Made by a program: the position numbers and the translations under genes
Notes under the pieces: generated by a model
Told to the model about the DNA's origin: nothing
What the model saw: only the letters and a program-made list of their open reading frames with translations
Databases searched by the model: none
Shown here: piece by piece, positions 17,193-25,529 of the stretch
Layout: each line of letters opens with the position of its first letter
How positions within the stretch are numbered: the stretch's first letter is position 1
Assembly (NCBI RefSeq): GCF_002858925.1
Contig: NZ_PJRS01000033.1
Coordinates: 27,920 to 91,919 of the forward strand
From: Caulobacter zeae
GTDB taxonomy: Bacteria > Pseudomonadota > Alphaproteobacteria > Caulobacterales > Caulobacteraceae
Length of the DNA stretch: 64,000 bases
Direction: 5' to 3'

Positions 17193-18313
17193 CGCGACAG
17201 CCAGGACTGGATCGAGCCCTTGGGGGCCAGGGCGCCCTGCACGATCTGAAGGGCGTGGACGAGGAAGCAGATCGCCGTCCAGACCGCCACCAGCACGAAG
17301 CCGATGTCCGGGCGGCCGACCAGCACGCTGCCGGTCAGCAGGATCAGGTTCGGGTTGCGACGGGCCGTGATCAGCCGGAAGAAGCTGTCGAACGGCCGCC
17401 AGGCGTGCATCTCAAGCTTGAAGAGGGCCAGGAATATGCCCTCCTCGACCCGCTGGGCCACATAGCCGCCGACCACGATGGCCAGCAGCCACGGCGCATA
17501 GGGCATCGACAGGCCGACGGCGAACACGCCGACATACCAGGCCCACCACCAGAACGGCGGGTGCACCAGGTCGATGCCGTGGTCGAAGACATTGCCCCAC
17601 TTGGACGAGGTCAGGGTCACCCGAGCCAGCTTGCCGTCGACGGTGTCGAGGAAGGTCATGATCCAGGCGCAGGCCAGGCCCCAGCCGAACTGGCCGCGCC
17701 AGAACAGCACGAAGGCGGCGATGGTCAGCAGGAAGCCGATGAAGGTCACCTGGTTGGGCGTCATCTTCGCGAGAGCGCACCAGCGGGTGACGATCCGCGC
17801 CGGGGTCGGCCAGACGTACTTGGTGACGAGGTCGGTGACGCCCTTGTACGAGCCCTGGAACAGGCGCTTCTCGACGGCCCGCACGCTGTCCTTGGTCAGG
17901 CGCTCCAGAACCGGCGGCTCGCGCTTGCGCAGGGCGCTGTTGTAGGCCGAGCCCAGCTCCAGCGCTGTCAGGCGCACAAAGCGCGCATCGACGGCCGAAG
18001 GATCCTGTCCCGCCGCCAGGGCCGCGATCGCGGCTTCGGCGACCTCGGCCGGGGCGTTCACCGCTGTCGGGGCGCCGGCGTCGTCGACCAGAACCGCCCA
18101 CGGGCGGCCAACCAGGGCCTTGATCAGCGACTCGTCGAACACCCAGCCGGCGTGCACGGCGATCGCGTCGCCGCCCAGCCCAGCGCCTTCAGAGACGCCG
18201 ATCCGGCGATAGATGCGCGACAGCCGCTCGCCCGAGGTCATGCCCCAGATCCGCGCCTCGCTGTCGCCCACCGTCACGGCGCGCGAAGCGACTGGATTGA
18301 TTTCGCCGGTCAC
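17189..18313 (-). CDS. cpgA: CDP-alcohol phosphotransferase with N-terminal extension
   Basis: Integral membrane CDP-alcohol phosphotransferase of 374 residues. The metal- and CDP-binding signature is complete: Asp223-x2-Asp226-Gly-x2-Ala-Arg-x8-Gly240-x3-Asp244-x3-Asp248, inside FLDTVDGKLAR and GNVFDHGID. About 150 soluble residues precede the membrane part and may be a degenerate nucleotidyltransferase-like domain (GDAIAVHAGWVFDESLI). It is first in the minus-strand trio. In C. crescentus the matching gene (CCNA_01217, as I recall) takes part in anionic sphingolipid synthesis. The symbol is by synteny. Confidence 0.78.
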   Translation of the reverse strand: MTGEINPVASRAVTVGDSEARIWGMTSGERLSRIYRRIGVSEGAGLGGDAIAVHAGWVFDESLIKALVGRPWAVLVDDAGAPTAVNAPAEVAEAAIAALAAGQDPSAVDARFVRLTALELGSAYNSALRKREPPVLERLTKDSVRAVEKRLFQGSYKGVTDLVTKYVWPTPARIVTRWCALAKMTPNQVTFIGFLLTIAAFVLFWRGQFGWGLACAWIMTFLDTVDGKLARVTLTSSKWGNVFDHGIDLVHPPFWWWAWYVGVFAVGLSMPYAPWLLAIVVGGYVAQRVEEGIFLALFKLEMHAWRPFDSFFRLITARRNPNLILLTGSVLVGRPDIGFVLVAVWTAICFLVHALQIVQGALAPKGSIQSWLSR

Positions 18314-18391
18314 CGGTACTTAAACCCCTTGAAAGCCGAGGCGATTGATAAGCAGCTTCGCCGAAATTCGCCACAATCGCGCCGGTCCCTC

Positions 18392-19282
18392 TTGTCGATA
18401 TTCCGCCTCGCCCATCTGTCGGACCCTCACCTGCCGCCGCCGCCGGGCGCGTTCGGCTGGCGTGACCTCGCGTCCAAGCGGCTGCTGAGCCGCATCGCCT
18501 GGCGTCGAAAGCACAAGATCCACCGTCCCGAAGTCCTCGACGCCCTGGTCGCCGACCTGAAGGCCCACGCTCCAGACCATGTGGCGATCACCGGCGATCT
18601 CACCAACTTCGCCTCGCCCGTCGAGATCGCGGCGGCCACGCGCTGGTTGCAAAGCTTGGGCCCCGCCGAGACGATCACCGTCAGCCCCGGCAACCACGAC
18701 GCCCTGGTCGGCGAGACCGCCCAGGCCCGCTTCGCCCCCTGGACCGCCTGGCTGGGCGACGACGAGCAGGCCGCCTTCCCGCAGGTGCGGTTGCGCGGCC
18801 CCGTGGCGCTCTTCAACCTGTGTTCGGCCTTGCCCACCGCCCTGCATCTGGCCACCGGACGCCTCGGCGTCGAGCAGCTCGACAAGCTCGACGCCCTGCT
18901 GGCCGACCCCGCCTTCGCCGACAGGTTCAAGGTCGTGATGCTGCACCATCCGCCGATCGCCGGCGCGGTCTCGGGCCGCAAGTCGCTGGACGATCAGGCC
19001 CCCCTGCGCGACGTCCTCGCCCGCCGCGGCGCCGACCTGGTGCTGCACGGGCACGCCCACGAATCGCTGACCGCGACCATTCCCGGCCCGGGCGGCCGGT
19101 CGATCCCCGTGCTGGGCGTGCCCTCGGCCTCGGCCTGGGTCGGCGGCCATTCGCCGGCCCGCTGGCACGCGCTGGAGATCGAGCAGCGTGAGAATGGCGG
19201 CTTTTCGCTGCGGGTCATCGCGCGCGGGCTCGATCCGGCCACGGGCGGGATCAGGGAGCTGGGCCGCTATTCGCTGATCTAG
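18392..19282 (+). CDS. Calcineurin-like metallophosphoesterase
   Basis: Predicted two-metal phosphohydrolase of 296 residues. The five motifs of the family are visible: LSDPHL, ITGDLTN, SPGNHD, LHHPP and HGHAHE. The reading frame has no ATG upstream; a TTG at 18392 (start MSIFRLAHLSD) puts the first motif at the usual N-terminal place, but the exact start is uncertain. It is divergent from the CDP-alcohol phosphotransferase gene by 78 bases. LpxH-like or nucleotide-lipid hydrolase activity is possible, and its place in the sphingolipid island makes a lipid substrate attractive but unproved. Confidence 0.82.
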   Translation: MSIFRLAHLSDPHLPPPPGAFGWRDLASKRLLSRIAWRRKHKIHRPEVLDALVADLKAHAPDHVAITGDLTNFASPVEIAAATRWLQSLGPAETITVSPGNHDALVGETAQARFAPWTAWLGDDEQAAFPQVRLRGPVALFNLCSALPTALHLATGRLGVEQLDKLDALLADPAFADRFKVVMLHHPPIAGAVSGRKSLDDQAPLRDVLARRGADLVLHGHAHESLTATIPGPGGRSIPVLGVPSASAWVGGHSPARWHALEIEQRENGGFSLRVIARGLDPATGGIRELGRYSLI

Positions 19283-19292
19283 ACCCTCCCCC

Positions 19293-19778
19293 CTACTTCC
19301 CGTAGCGCATCCGCACCCGGATCGTGTTCTCCCCCGACTTCACGCTGATCCGCGCCGAATCGAAGGACGGCACGCCGAACCGCGACGGCGCGTCGTTGGA
19401 GAAGCCATAGCCCTCCGTCGGCAGGCCCACGGCGTTGCGGTCGAAGTCGTGGTTGCCGTTGGCGTCGTGATAGACCGCCACGGCGTAGATGTCGGCCTTG
19501 GGCAGGTTGAAGCAGGCCTCAGTGGTCGGCGCGCTGGCCGGCACCCGCAGGCGCAGCAGCTTGCCGCGCGGCGCCAGGAAACGACTGGGATCAGACGGAT
19601 AGATCGTGACCGTCACCTCGCCGGTCTCCGACTTCAGGCGGCCGACCTCGACGGTCAGCCGCACGCCGGTGTCGCGACCCACGCAATCCTGCCTGGCCGC
19701 CGCCGGCGTCGCCATCCCCAGCAGGCCCAGCAGCGTCCCTAGCGCCGCAAGGCCTGGAAGAACGGTTCGTGCTTCCAT
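19293..19778 (-). CDS. Secreted DUF2141 protein
   Basis: A 161-residue exported protein with a signal peptide (about 1-29, ending AAARQ) and a DUF2141 domain: IYAVAVYHDANGNHDFDRN followed by GLPTEGYGFSNDA is the signature of that family. The function of DUF2141 proteins is unknown. Two Cys (in QDCVGRD and TEACFNL) could form a disulfide in the periplasm. It converges on the metallophosphoesterase and is divergent from the HIT gene. It may be an accessory part of the sphingolipid island, by position only. Confidence 0.82.
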   Translation of the reverse strand: MEARTVLPGLAALGTLLGLLGMATPAAARQDCVGRDTGVRLTVEVGRLKSETGEVTVTIYPSDPSRFLAPRGKLLRLRVPASAPTTEACFNLPKADIYAVAVYHDANGNHDFDRNAVGLPTEGYGFSNDAPSRFGVPSFDSARISVKSGENTIRVRMRYGK

Positions 19779-19852
19779 GTAAAAGGCCGTGTCCCTATTG
19801 TCGCCCCGACGCGATCAGCGCCCGCAGACTCGCCTGAAGTATCGGTTGCCGC

Positions 19853-20290
19853 ATGCCCAATCCCACAGCCCTCGCATTCGGCTTCCCACGCTCGAAAGTG
19901 GCCGAGACCGACCACTGGTTGGTGCTTGTACGTCCCAAGCAGCCGACTTTCGGGTCTCTCGTCCTGGTATGCAAGGAACCCGTGCAGGCATTCTCCGATC
20001 TGAGCCCCGCCGCCTTCGCCGACATGCAGGTCGCCGTGGCCGGGATCGAGCGTGTCCTGAAGGCCAAGGTCGCCTACGAAAAGATCAACTACCTGATGCT
20101 GATGATGGTCGATCGCGACGTGCATTTCCACGTCCTGCCCCGCTACGAGGGCGCACGCGAACACGAGGGAACCAGCTTCCCTGACACCGGTTGGCCCGCC
20201 GCCCCGGCCCTCGGTTCGACCGTGGCGCTGGACGACGCCGCGGTCGAGCGCCTGGCCCAGGACTTCGCAGCCGCGTGGGCCGCCGCGTGA
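19853..20290 (+). CDS. HIT-family nucleotide-binding protein
   Basis: A histidine-triad family protein of 145 residues, typically an adenylyl or nucleotidyl hydrolase or transferase. The triad-like motif is HFHVLPRY at about 89-96, a variant of HxHxHxx in which the third His is replaced, so catalysis may differ from classical Hint proteins. The ATG is at 19853. It is the first gene of a tight five-gene operon with the lptF-like gene (4-base overlap), the lptG-like gene, bcerS and the NTP transferase. The physiological substrate is unknown. Confidence 0.82.
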   Translation: MPNPTALAFGFPRSKVAETDHWLVLVRPKQPTFGSLVLVCKEPVQAFSDLSPAAFADMQVAVAGIERVLKAKVAYEKINYLMLMMVDRDVHFHVLPRYEGAREHEGTSFPDTGWPAAPALGSTVALDDAAVERLAQDFAAAWAAA

Positions 20291-21516
20291 GCAGGCTGAA
20301 GAAGAAGTTCGACGTGCGGCGCATCACGGCCATGGGCCTGATCGACCGCTACCTGCTGCGCCTGCTCGGCTGGCCGCTGGCCGGATGCCTGGGCCTGACC
20401 GTCGTCGCCCTGCTGCTCGAGCGGGTGCTGCGCCTGCTCGACTTGCTGTCGCAGAGCGCCGCGCGCTTCGACTACGTCACCCAGCTGGCGCTGAACCTCC
20501 TGCCCCACTACCTGGGCCTGGCCCTGCCGGTGGCGTTCTTCGTCGCCCTGTTCATCGTCATCAGCAAACTGTCGGACGGCTCGGAGATCGACGCCCTGCT
20601 GGCCGGCGGCCAGTCGCTGGAACGGATCGCCGCGCCCTTCGTCTGCGTGGGCCTGGCGCTCAGCATCTTCAGCATCGCGGTGTTCGGCTATGTCCAGCCC
20701 TACAGCCGCTACGCCTATCGCGCCGTGATGCACGCGGCGGTCAACGCCGGCTGGAACGGCCGCCTGTCCGGCGGGGCGTTCATCGACGACGACGGCTCGC
20801 TGATGACCGCCGACGCCGCAGACCTGGCGGGCCAGAGCCTGACCCGCGTCTTCATCCGCCGTCCCGACGCCGCCGGCCACGAAGAGCTGATCACCGCCGC
20901 CAGCGCCACCTTGCAGGTCTCGGCCGACGGCAAGACGGTGACGATGCGCCTGAAGTCGGGCCGCCGCATCGGCAGCGATGCGCGGGGCAACTATCGCAGC
21001 CTGGCCTTCGACGACCTGACCACCGAGGCGCCGCTCAAGGCCGCCGCCAGCCTGCTGCGCGCCCGCGGCGGCGACGAGCGCGAGCTGACCCTGGGCGAGC
21101 TGCTGCGCCAGGCCAGGTCGCCCAACCCGGTCGTGCCCAAGGCCACCCTGATGGCCGAGTTCTACGGGCGCATCGCCCGCGCGGCCTTCCTGCCGTTCCT
21201 GCCGCTGCTGGCCTTCCCGCTGGGTCTGGCCGCCAAGCGCGGCAACCGCGCGCCCGGCCTGCTGCTGGCCGGGGTGCTGCTGCTGGCCTTCCAGCACAGC
21301 CTGCTGCTGGGCCAGAGCCTGGCCGAATCCGGCCGCATCGCTTCGCTGCCGGCCGTCGGCCTGCCGTTCCTGATCTTCACGGGCCTGGCGGTCTGGCTGT
21401 TCGTCGGCAGCCGCACGCGGCCCGGCGACACCCCGATCTCGCGCCTCGTCCTGGCCATGAGCGCCCAGTTCCGCCGCGCCCTCAAGCCGTTCCAGCGCAA
21501 GGAGCGCGCCGCATGA
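20287..21516 (+). CDS. LptF-like permease of the LptB2FGC type
   Basis: A YjgP/YjgQ-family permease of 409 residues. It has six membrane segments with a large periplasmic jellyroll domain (about 125-285) between segments 3 and 4. The GTG at 20287 overlaps the HIT stop as GTGA; an ATG at 20332 (MGLIDRYLLR) would also give a normal LptF start and is a real alternative. The partner follows with a 4-base overlap. Canonical lptF-lptG usually lie beside lptD-surA; here they flank bcerS, which suggests a sphingolipid-specific copy. Cargo is inferred. Confidence 0.82.
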   Translation: MSRLKKKFDVRRITAMGLIDRYLLRLLGWPLAGCLGLTVVALLLERVLRLLDLLSQSAARFDYVTQLALNLLPHYLGLALPVAFFVALFIVISKLSDGSEIDALLAGGQSLERIAAPFVCVGLALSIFSIAVFGYVQPYSRYAYRAVMHAAVNAGWNGRLSGGAFIDDDGSLMTADAADLAGQSLTRVFIRRPDAAGHEELITAASATLQVSADGKTVTMRLKSGRRIGSDARGNYRSLAFDDLTTEAPLKAAASLLRARGGDERELTLGELLRQARSPNPVVPKATLMAEFYGRIARAAFLPFLPLLAFPLGLAAKRGNRAPGLLLAGVLLLAFQHSLLLGQSLAESGRIASLPAVGLPFLIFTGLAVWLFVGSRTRPGDTPISRLVLAMSAQFRRALKPFQRKERAA

Positions 21517-22574
21517 AGCTGCAGCTCTACGTCCTGCGCACGGTCGCCACGCGCGTGCTCGGCGCCGTCCTGATCCTGATGGCCATCCTGCAGATCCTCG
21601 ACCTGCTGGAAGTCACCACCGACATCCTCGACCGGGGCCTCGGCGTCGGCGGGGTGTTCTACTACGCCGCCCTGCGCGCCCCGGCCCTGTTCCAGCAGGT
21701 CGCCCCGCTGGCCGTGCTGGCCGGCGGCCTGTTCGCCTTCTCGCAGCTGGCCCGCGAGAACGCGGTCGTGGCCATGCGCGCCGCCGGCATCTCGGGCTAC
21801 CGCATCGTCGCCATGGCCGTGCCCGTGGCGATCGCCGTGCTGGCGCTCGACGCCCTGTGCGCCCAGGTCGTGTCGCCGCGCACCGACCCGACGCTCAGCG
21901 CCTGGTGGGCCGCAACCACGCCGGCCGCCGATCGCAAGGCCCCCGCCTCGCGCACCTTCCGGGCGGGGGAGGACCTGGTCACCGCCAAGGAAGCCAGCGC
22001 CAACGGCGCGCGCCTGACCGAGCTGACCATTTATCGCCGCGACAAATCCGGCGCCCTGACCGAGCGCGTCGTCGCCCCGTCGGCGCAGTTCCAGGCCGGC
22101 GCCTGGCGCCTGCAATCGCCGGTGACCACCCGCTATCTGGGCGACCGCGTCGAGCCGATGACCGCCGCCTCGGCCACCTGGCCCACCGCCTTGCGTCCCG
22201 CCGACGTGCAGGCCCTGTTCGCCGACGCCCCGGCCCCGTCCGCCGCCTCGGCCCGCCGGGCGCTGGAGAACGGCGGCTCGGACCGTCCGCAGAGCTTCTA
22301 CGCCACCCGCCTGCAGACGGCCTTCTCGGGGCCGATCGCGGCGCTGGTCATGCTGCTGCTCAGCGCCCCCGTGGCCTGGGCCAACTTCCGCAGCGGCCAG
22401 GGCGCGGTGCTGCTGACCTCGGGCCTGGCCGCCGGGCTCGTCTTCCTGGTCGCCGACGGCCTGCTGTCGGCCCTGGGCGAATCCGGCGCCCTGTCGCCGA
22501 TCCTGGCCGCCTGGGCCGCCCCCGTCGTCTTCGCCGCCCTTGCCGTGCGCGCCTTCGTATCCCTGGAGGGATGA
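21513..22574 (+). CDS. LptG-like permease of the LptB2FGC type
   Basis: Second YjgP/YjgQ-family permease, 353 residues, with six predicted membrane helices and a periplasmic beta domain at about 125-240 (TFRAGEDLVTAKEAS through LGDRVEPMTA). The ATG overlaps the previous stop as ATGA. Together with the LptF-like protein it should form the membrane part of an ABC exporter driven by an LptB-type ATPase that is not encoded here. The start of bcerS overlaps its stop, tying it translationally to ceramide synthesis. Confidence 0.82.
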   Translation: MKLQLYVLRTVATRVLGAVLILMAILQILDLLEVTTDILDRGLGVGGVFYYAALRAPALFQQVAPLAVLAGGLFAFSQLARENAVVAMRAAGISGYRIVAMAVPVAIAVLALDALCAQVVSPRTDPTLSAWWAATTPAADRKAPASRTFRAGEDLVTAKEASANGARLTELTIYRRDKSGALTERVVAPSAQFQAGAWRLQSPVTTRYLGDRVEPMTAASATWPTALRPADVQALFADAPAPSAASARRALENGGSDRPQSFYATRLQTAFSGPIAALVMLLLSAPVAWANFRSGQGAVLLTSGLAAGLVFLVADGLLSALGESGALSPILAAWAAPVVFAALAVRAFVSLEG

Positions 22575-23728
22575 TGCCTTTCGATTCCGCGGCCGAGGCC
22601 ATCTCGGTCCTGCCCGTCCGCACGCCTGAAGAGCTCAAGCGCTTCATCGCCCTGCCCGCGCGCCTGAACGCCAAGGATCGAAGCTGGATCACCCCGCTGT
22701 TCCTGGAACGGACCGAGGCTCTGTCGCACAAGACCAACCCGTTCTTCCAGCACGCCGAGGTGCAGCTGTTCCTGGCCGTGCGCGGCGGCCGCGACGTCGG
22801 CCGGATCAGCGCCCAGATCGACGAGCTCACCCCGCAGAAGACCCCAGGTCGCCTGGACGGCCACTTCGGCCTGATCGCCGCCGAGGACGACGCCGAGGTC
22901 TTCGCCGCCCTGCTGCGTGCGGCCGAGGCCTGGCTGCGCGAACGCGGCCGCACCCACGTGATGGGTCCGTTCAACCTGTCGATCAACGAGGAGGTCGGCC
23001 TGCTGGTCGACGGCTTCGACACCCCGCCGATGGTGATGATGGGCCACGATCCGGCTTATGCCGGCGGCCGCATCGAGGCGCAGGGCTACGACAAGGCCAA
23101 GGACATCTACGCCTACTACGCCCCCATGCAGGCCGACCTGCCGCCCGCCGTGCGCCGCCGCGCCGAGCGTCCGCCGGCCGAGGGCGTGGTGCTGCGCCAG
23201 CTCGACATGAGCCGCTACGACGAGGAAGTGGTCACCCTGACCGAGATCCTCAACGACGCCTGGAAGGACAACTGGGGCTTCACCCCCACCACCGAGGCCG
23301 AGACCGCCCAGCTAGCCAAGGCCCTCAAGGCCGTGATCGACAAGCGCCTGACCTGGTTCGCCGAGATCGACGGCGAGGCGGCCGGCTTCCTGGTGTTCCT
23401 GCCCAACGTCAACGAGGCGATCCGCGATCTTGGCGGCAAGCTGCTGCCGTTCGGCTGGGCCAAGCTCCTGTGGCGACTGAAGGTTAAGCGCGTGAAGTCG
23501 GCCCGCATCCCGCTGATGGGGGTCAAGCGCAAGTTCTCCGAGAGCATCCGCGGCCGCATGCTGCCTTTCCAGATGATGCACGCCGGCCGCACCTCGGCCA
23601 TCGCGCTCGGCTACGAGCGGTTCGAGATCTCGTGGGTGCTGGAAGAGAACATGCCCATGCGCCGCATCGCCGAGTCCCTTGGCGCGCAGATCTACAAGAC
23701 CTACCGGATCTACGAGAAGGCGCTGTGA
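22571..23728 (+). CDS. bcerS: Bacterial ceramide synthase, GNAT fold
   Basis: A 385-residue GNAT-superfamily acyltransferase that, by orthology to C. crescentus bCerS (CCNA_01212, from memory), N-acylates 3-ketosphinganine to 3-oxo-ceramide. It has the family look: FIALPARLNAKDRSWITPLF near the start, HVMGPFNLSINEEVGLLVDG mid-protein, and a C-terminal acyltransferase half ending ESLGAQIYKTYRIYEKAL. Two start codons in tandem (22571 and 22574) follow GGAGGG; the first overlaps the lptG-like stop. The other ceramide genes lie 7 to 11 kb upstream in the same island. Confidence 0.85.
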   Translation: MMPFDSAAEAISVLPVRTPEELKRFIALPARLNAKDRSWITPLFLERTEALSHKTNPFFQHAEVQLFLAVRGGRDVGRISAQIDELTPQKTPGRLDGHFGLIAAEDDAEVFAALLRAAEAWLRERGRTHVMGPFNLSINEEVGLLVDGFDTPPMVMMGHDPAYAGGRIEAQGYDKAKDIYAYYAPMQADLPPAVRRRAERPPAEGVVLRQLDMSRYDEEVVTLTEILNDAWKDNWGFTPTTEAETAQLAKALKAVIDKRLTWFAEIDGEAAGFLVFLPNVNEAIRDLGGKLLPFGWAKLLWRLKVKRVKSARIPLMGVKRKFSESIRGRMLPFQMMHAGRTSAIALGYERFEISWVLEENMPMRRIAESLGAQIYKTYRIYEKAL

Positions 23729-24486
23729 CCCAGAGCTTCAAGGCCCTGGTCCTGGCCGGCTCGCGGCCGGGCGAGATCGACAGCGCCGCGGCCTATGCCG
23801 GCGTCTCGCACAAGGGCCTGATCACGCTGGAAGGCCGCACGCTGCTCGACCGCGTGCTCGACGCCGTGCAGACGGCGGGCGCGGAAGGGATCGGGGTCTC
23901 TACCTCCGACGCGGCCATCGTCTCGGCCTTGCCGGAAGGCGTCGCGGCCATCGCCGCCTCGACCGAAGGCCCCAGCCAGAGCGTACGCGAGGGCGCACAG
24001 GCCCTGGGCTTTCCGCTGCTGATTACCACCGTCGACCATGCGCTGCTGAAACCCGAGTGGATCACCCAGTTCCTGGCCGACGCGCCGGCCGACGCCGACG
24101 TCTGCCTGATGCTGGCCCCGGAGGCGCGTGTGCGCGCCGCCGCTCCCGACACCAAGCGCACCTATCTGAAATTCCGCGACGGCCGTTTCTCGGGCTGCAA
24201 CCTCTTCCTGTTCCGTAGCGCGGCCGCCCTGCCGGTCATCGCCCTGTGGCGGCGGGTCGAGCAGAACCGCAAGCAGCCCTGGAAGATCGCCGCCATGCTC
24301 GGCCCGGGCCTGCTGGTCCGCTACCTGCTGGGCCTTCTGACCCTGGACGAAGCCATCGCGCGCCTGGGCCTGCTGGCGGGCGTCAAGGCGGCGGCGGTGC
24401 GCGCCCAGGACGGCCTGGCGGCAGTGGACGTCGACAAGCCCGCCGACCTCGACCTGGTGCGCAGGATCGTCGGCGAGACGGTCTAA
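23725..24486 (+). CDS. MobA-like NTP transferase domain protein
   Basis: A 253-residue protein with a nucleotidyltransferase Rossmann-like fold: FKALVLAGSRPGEIDSAAAYAGVSHKGLITLEGRTLLDRVLDAV resembles the N-terminus of MobA and GlmU-type enzymes, though the usual GxGTR loop is altered to AGSRPGE. The GTG start overlaps the bcerS stop by 4 bases. It could make an activated head-group nucleotide such as a CDP-alcohol, which would suit the CDP-alcohol phosphotransferase in the same island. This role is inference. Confidence 0.72.
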   Translation: MTQSFKALVLAGSRPGEIDSAAAYAGVSHKGLITLEGRTLLDRVLDAVQTAGAEGIGVSTSDAAIVSALPEGVAAIAASTEGPSQSVREGAQALGFPLLITTVDHALLKPEWITQFLADAPADADVCLMLAPEARVRAAAPDTKRTYLKFRDGRFSGCNLFLFRSAAALPVIALWRRVEQNRKQPWKIAAMLGPGLLVRYLLGLLTLDEAIARLGLLAGVKAAAVRAQDGLAAVDVDKPADLDLVRRIVGETV

Positions 24487-24528
24487 GTCGGACCGACCTT
24501 CAGAAATTCCGACAATTTTCTACCGAGG

Positions 24529-24628
24529 TTCCCCGCGAAGGTGTTGTGTCCCGAGAGCTTGGCGAGGAGTTCGGCGGGAGCCTTGTGATCGAGGCATAGC
24601 AATCGGGACACAACACCTTCGCGGGGAA
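24529..24628. repeat. 100-base element with perfect 25-bp inverted ends
   Basis: Bases 24529-24553 and 24604-24628 are perfect 25-bp inverted copies enclosing exactly 50 bases. The arms include CCGCGAAGGTGTTGTGTCCC. Long exact palindromes like this suggest a small mobile or palindromic element, or a strong transcript hairpin between the end of the bcerS operon and the converging small gene at 24666. I see no transposase or direct target duplication. The arms do not match the other repeats in the window. Confidence 0.85.
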
Positions 24629-24665
24629 GAACGGGTTTGGGGGCAGTGGTGGGGCGTCTGTCCGC

Positions 24666-24890
24666 CTAGCGCCAGTAGCCGTTGGCCGCCGCCACGGTGG
24701 CGAAGTTCACCGCCACCACGTGCGAGACGGCCGTCAGGGCCTGGGCGTCGTTCTCGTAGATCGCCCGCAACCGCGCGCGCACCTCGTCGGAGGGTTGGGT
24801 CTTCTTGACCGCCATCCGAGAGAGCTTGATGGCGAGGTCATAGCCCTCCTCGGGCGTGGCGGTGATCAGGCTGGGAAGCCAGGCGGCCAT
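24666..24890 (-). CDS. Small conserved-looking protein, function unknown
   Basis: A 74-residue protein of mostly helical, amphipathic composition (for example AIKLSRMAVKKTQPSDEVRARLRAIYENDAQ up to the C-terminal NGYWR). Codon use matches the surroundings (high GC at third positions), and the start ATG at 24890 is followed by a smooth reading frame, so it is probably real. I do not recognise the family. It has no obvious partner; the 100-base palindromic element lies just past its stop. Confidence 0.55.
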   Translation of the reverse strand: MAAWLPSLITATPEEGYDLAIKLSRMAVKKTQPSDEVRARLRAIYENDAQALTAVSHVVAVNFATVAAANGYWR

Positions 24891-24940
24891 TGGACGTCAC
24901 TCACGTTCAGGATCCGGCCAGCCTAGGCGGCCCGGCGCGA

Positions 24941-24982
24941 CGACGATTGGACGAAAAGCTCCGCCGTTCCGTCCAATCGTCG
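24941..24982 (-). terminator. Hairpin after the three-helix membrane protein gene
   Basis: CGACGATTGGACG at 24941-24953 and its exact complement CGTCCAATCGTCG at 24970-24982 form a 13-bp stem with a 16-base loop, 8 bases beyond the stop of the minus-strand gene. No T run follows, so termination may be partial or Rho-assisted. Confidence 0.5.
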
Positions 24983-24990
24983 CCAAGACC

Positions 24991-25473
24991 TCAGGCGCTG
25001 AGCCTGACGATGACGCCCAGCCCCGCGGCCGCGACCGCCAGGGCGACCGGGATGGTCAGGATCTGGGCCAGGGCCGAGCCGGCGCTCACCCGGCCCGTCC
25101 AGGTCGACAAGCCCTCGCGCAGGAAATCGGCGAGGTCGGGTCGCGTTTCGACCTTCGGCTCCATGCGCAGGATCACCGCGGGCACGCCGAGATAGACCGC
25201 CAGGTAGACCGCGCAGACCCCCAGCATCAGGCCGACCTCGGCGTCGCCCAGGAAGGACAATGCGAACGTCCCGAGGATCGCACCATAGGCGCCGACGATC
25301 ATCCAGCCCACCGCCTTGGGCAGGTCGGGCGTCGAAGGCTCGGGCGCCTGGGGCGCATCGAGCACCGGTTCGACCACCGCCGGGGCCGTCCACTCGCGAG
25401 GCGCGGGCGGTTCCCAGGACGGGCCTTCATAGAAGGCGTAGGTCAGCGGCGTGGTGGTGGAGACATAGTCCAT
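24991..25473 (-). CDS. Small three-helix membrane protein, function unknown
   Basis: A 160-residue protein with a Pro-rich cytoplasmic N-terminus (about 1-55) and three hydrophobic segments: AVGWMIVGAYGAILGTFALSF, LMLGVCAVYLAVYLGVPAVI and AQILTIPVALAVAAAGLGVIV. The ATG at 25473 follows AGGAG at good spacing; longer in-frame extensions upstream look like shadow. It lies downstream of hmp on the same strand with a 56-base gap and may be cotranscribed. I do not recognise the family, and a link to nitric oxide is only positional. Confidence 0.72.
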   Translation of the reverse strand: MDYVSTTTPLTYAFYEGPSWEPPAPREWTAPAVVEPVLDAPQAPEPSTPDLPKAVGWMIVGAYGAILGTFALSFLGDAEVGLMLGVCAVYLAVYLGVPAVILRMEPKVETRPDLADFLREGLSTWTGRVSAGSALAQILTIPVALAVAAAGLGVIVRLSA

Positions 25474-25529
25474 GACAGGCTCCTTCGGCCGCTCTGCGGC
25501 CGGGTTCAGGGGAGGACGAGCACGCGCAC

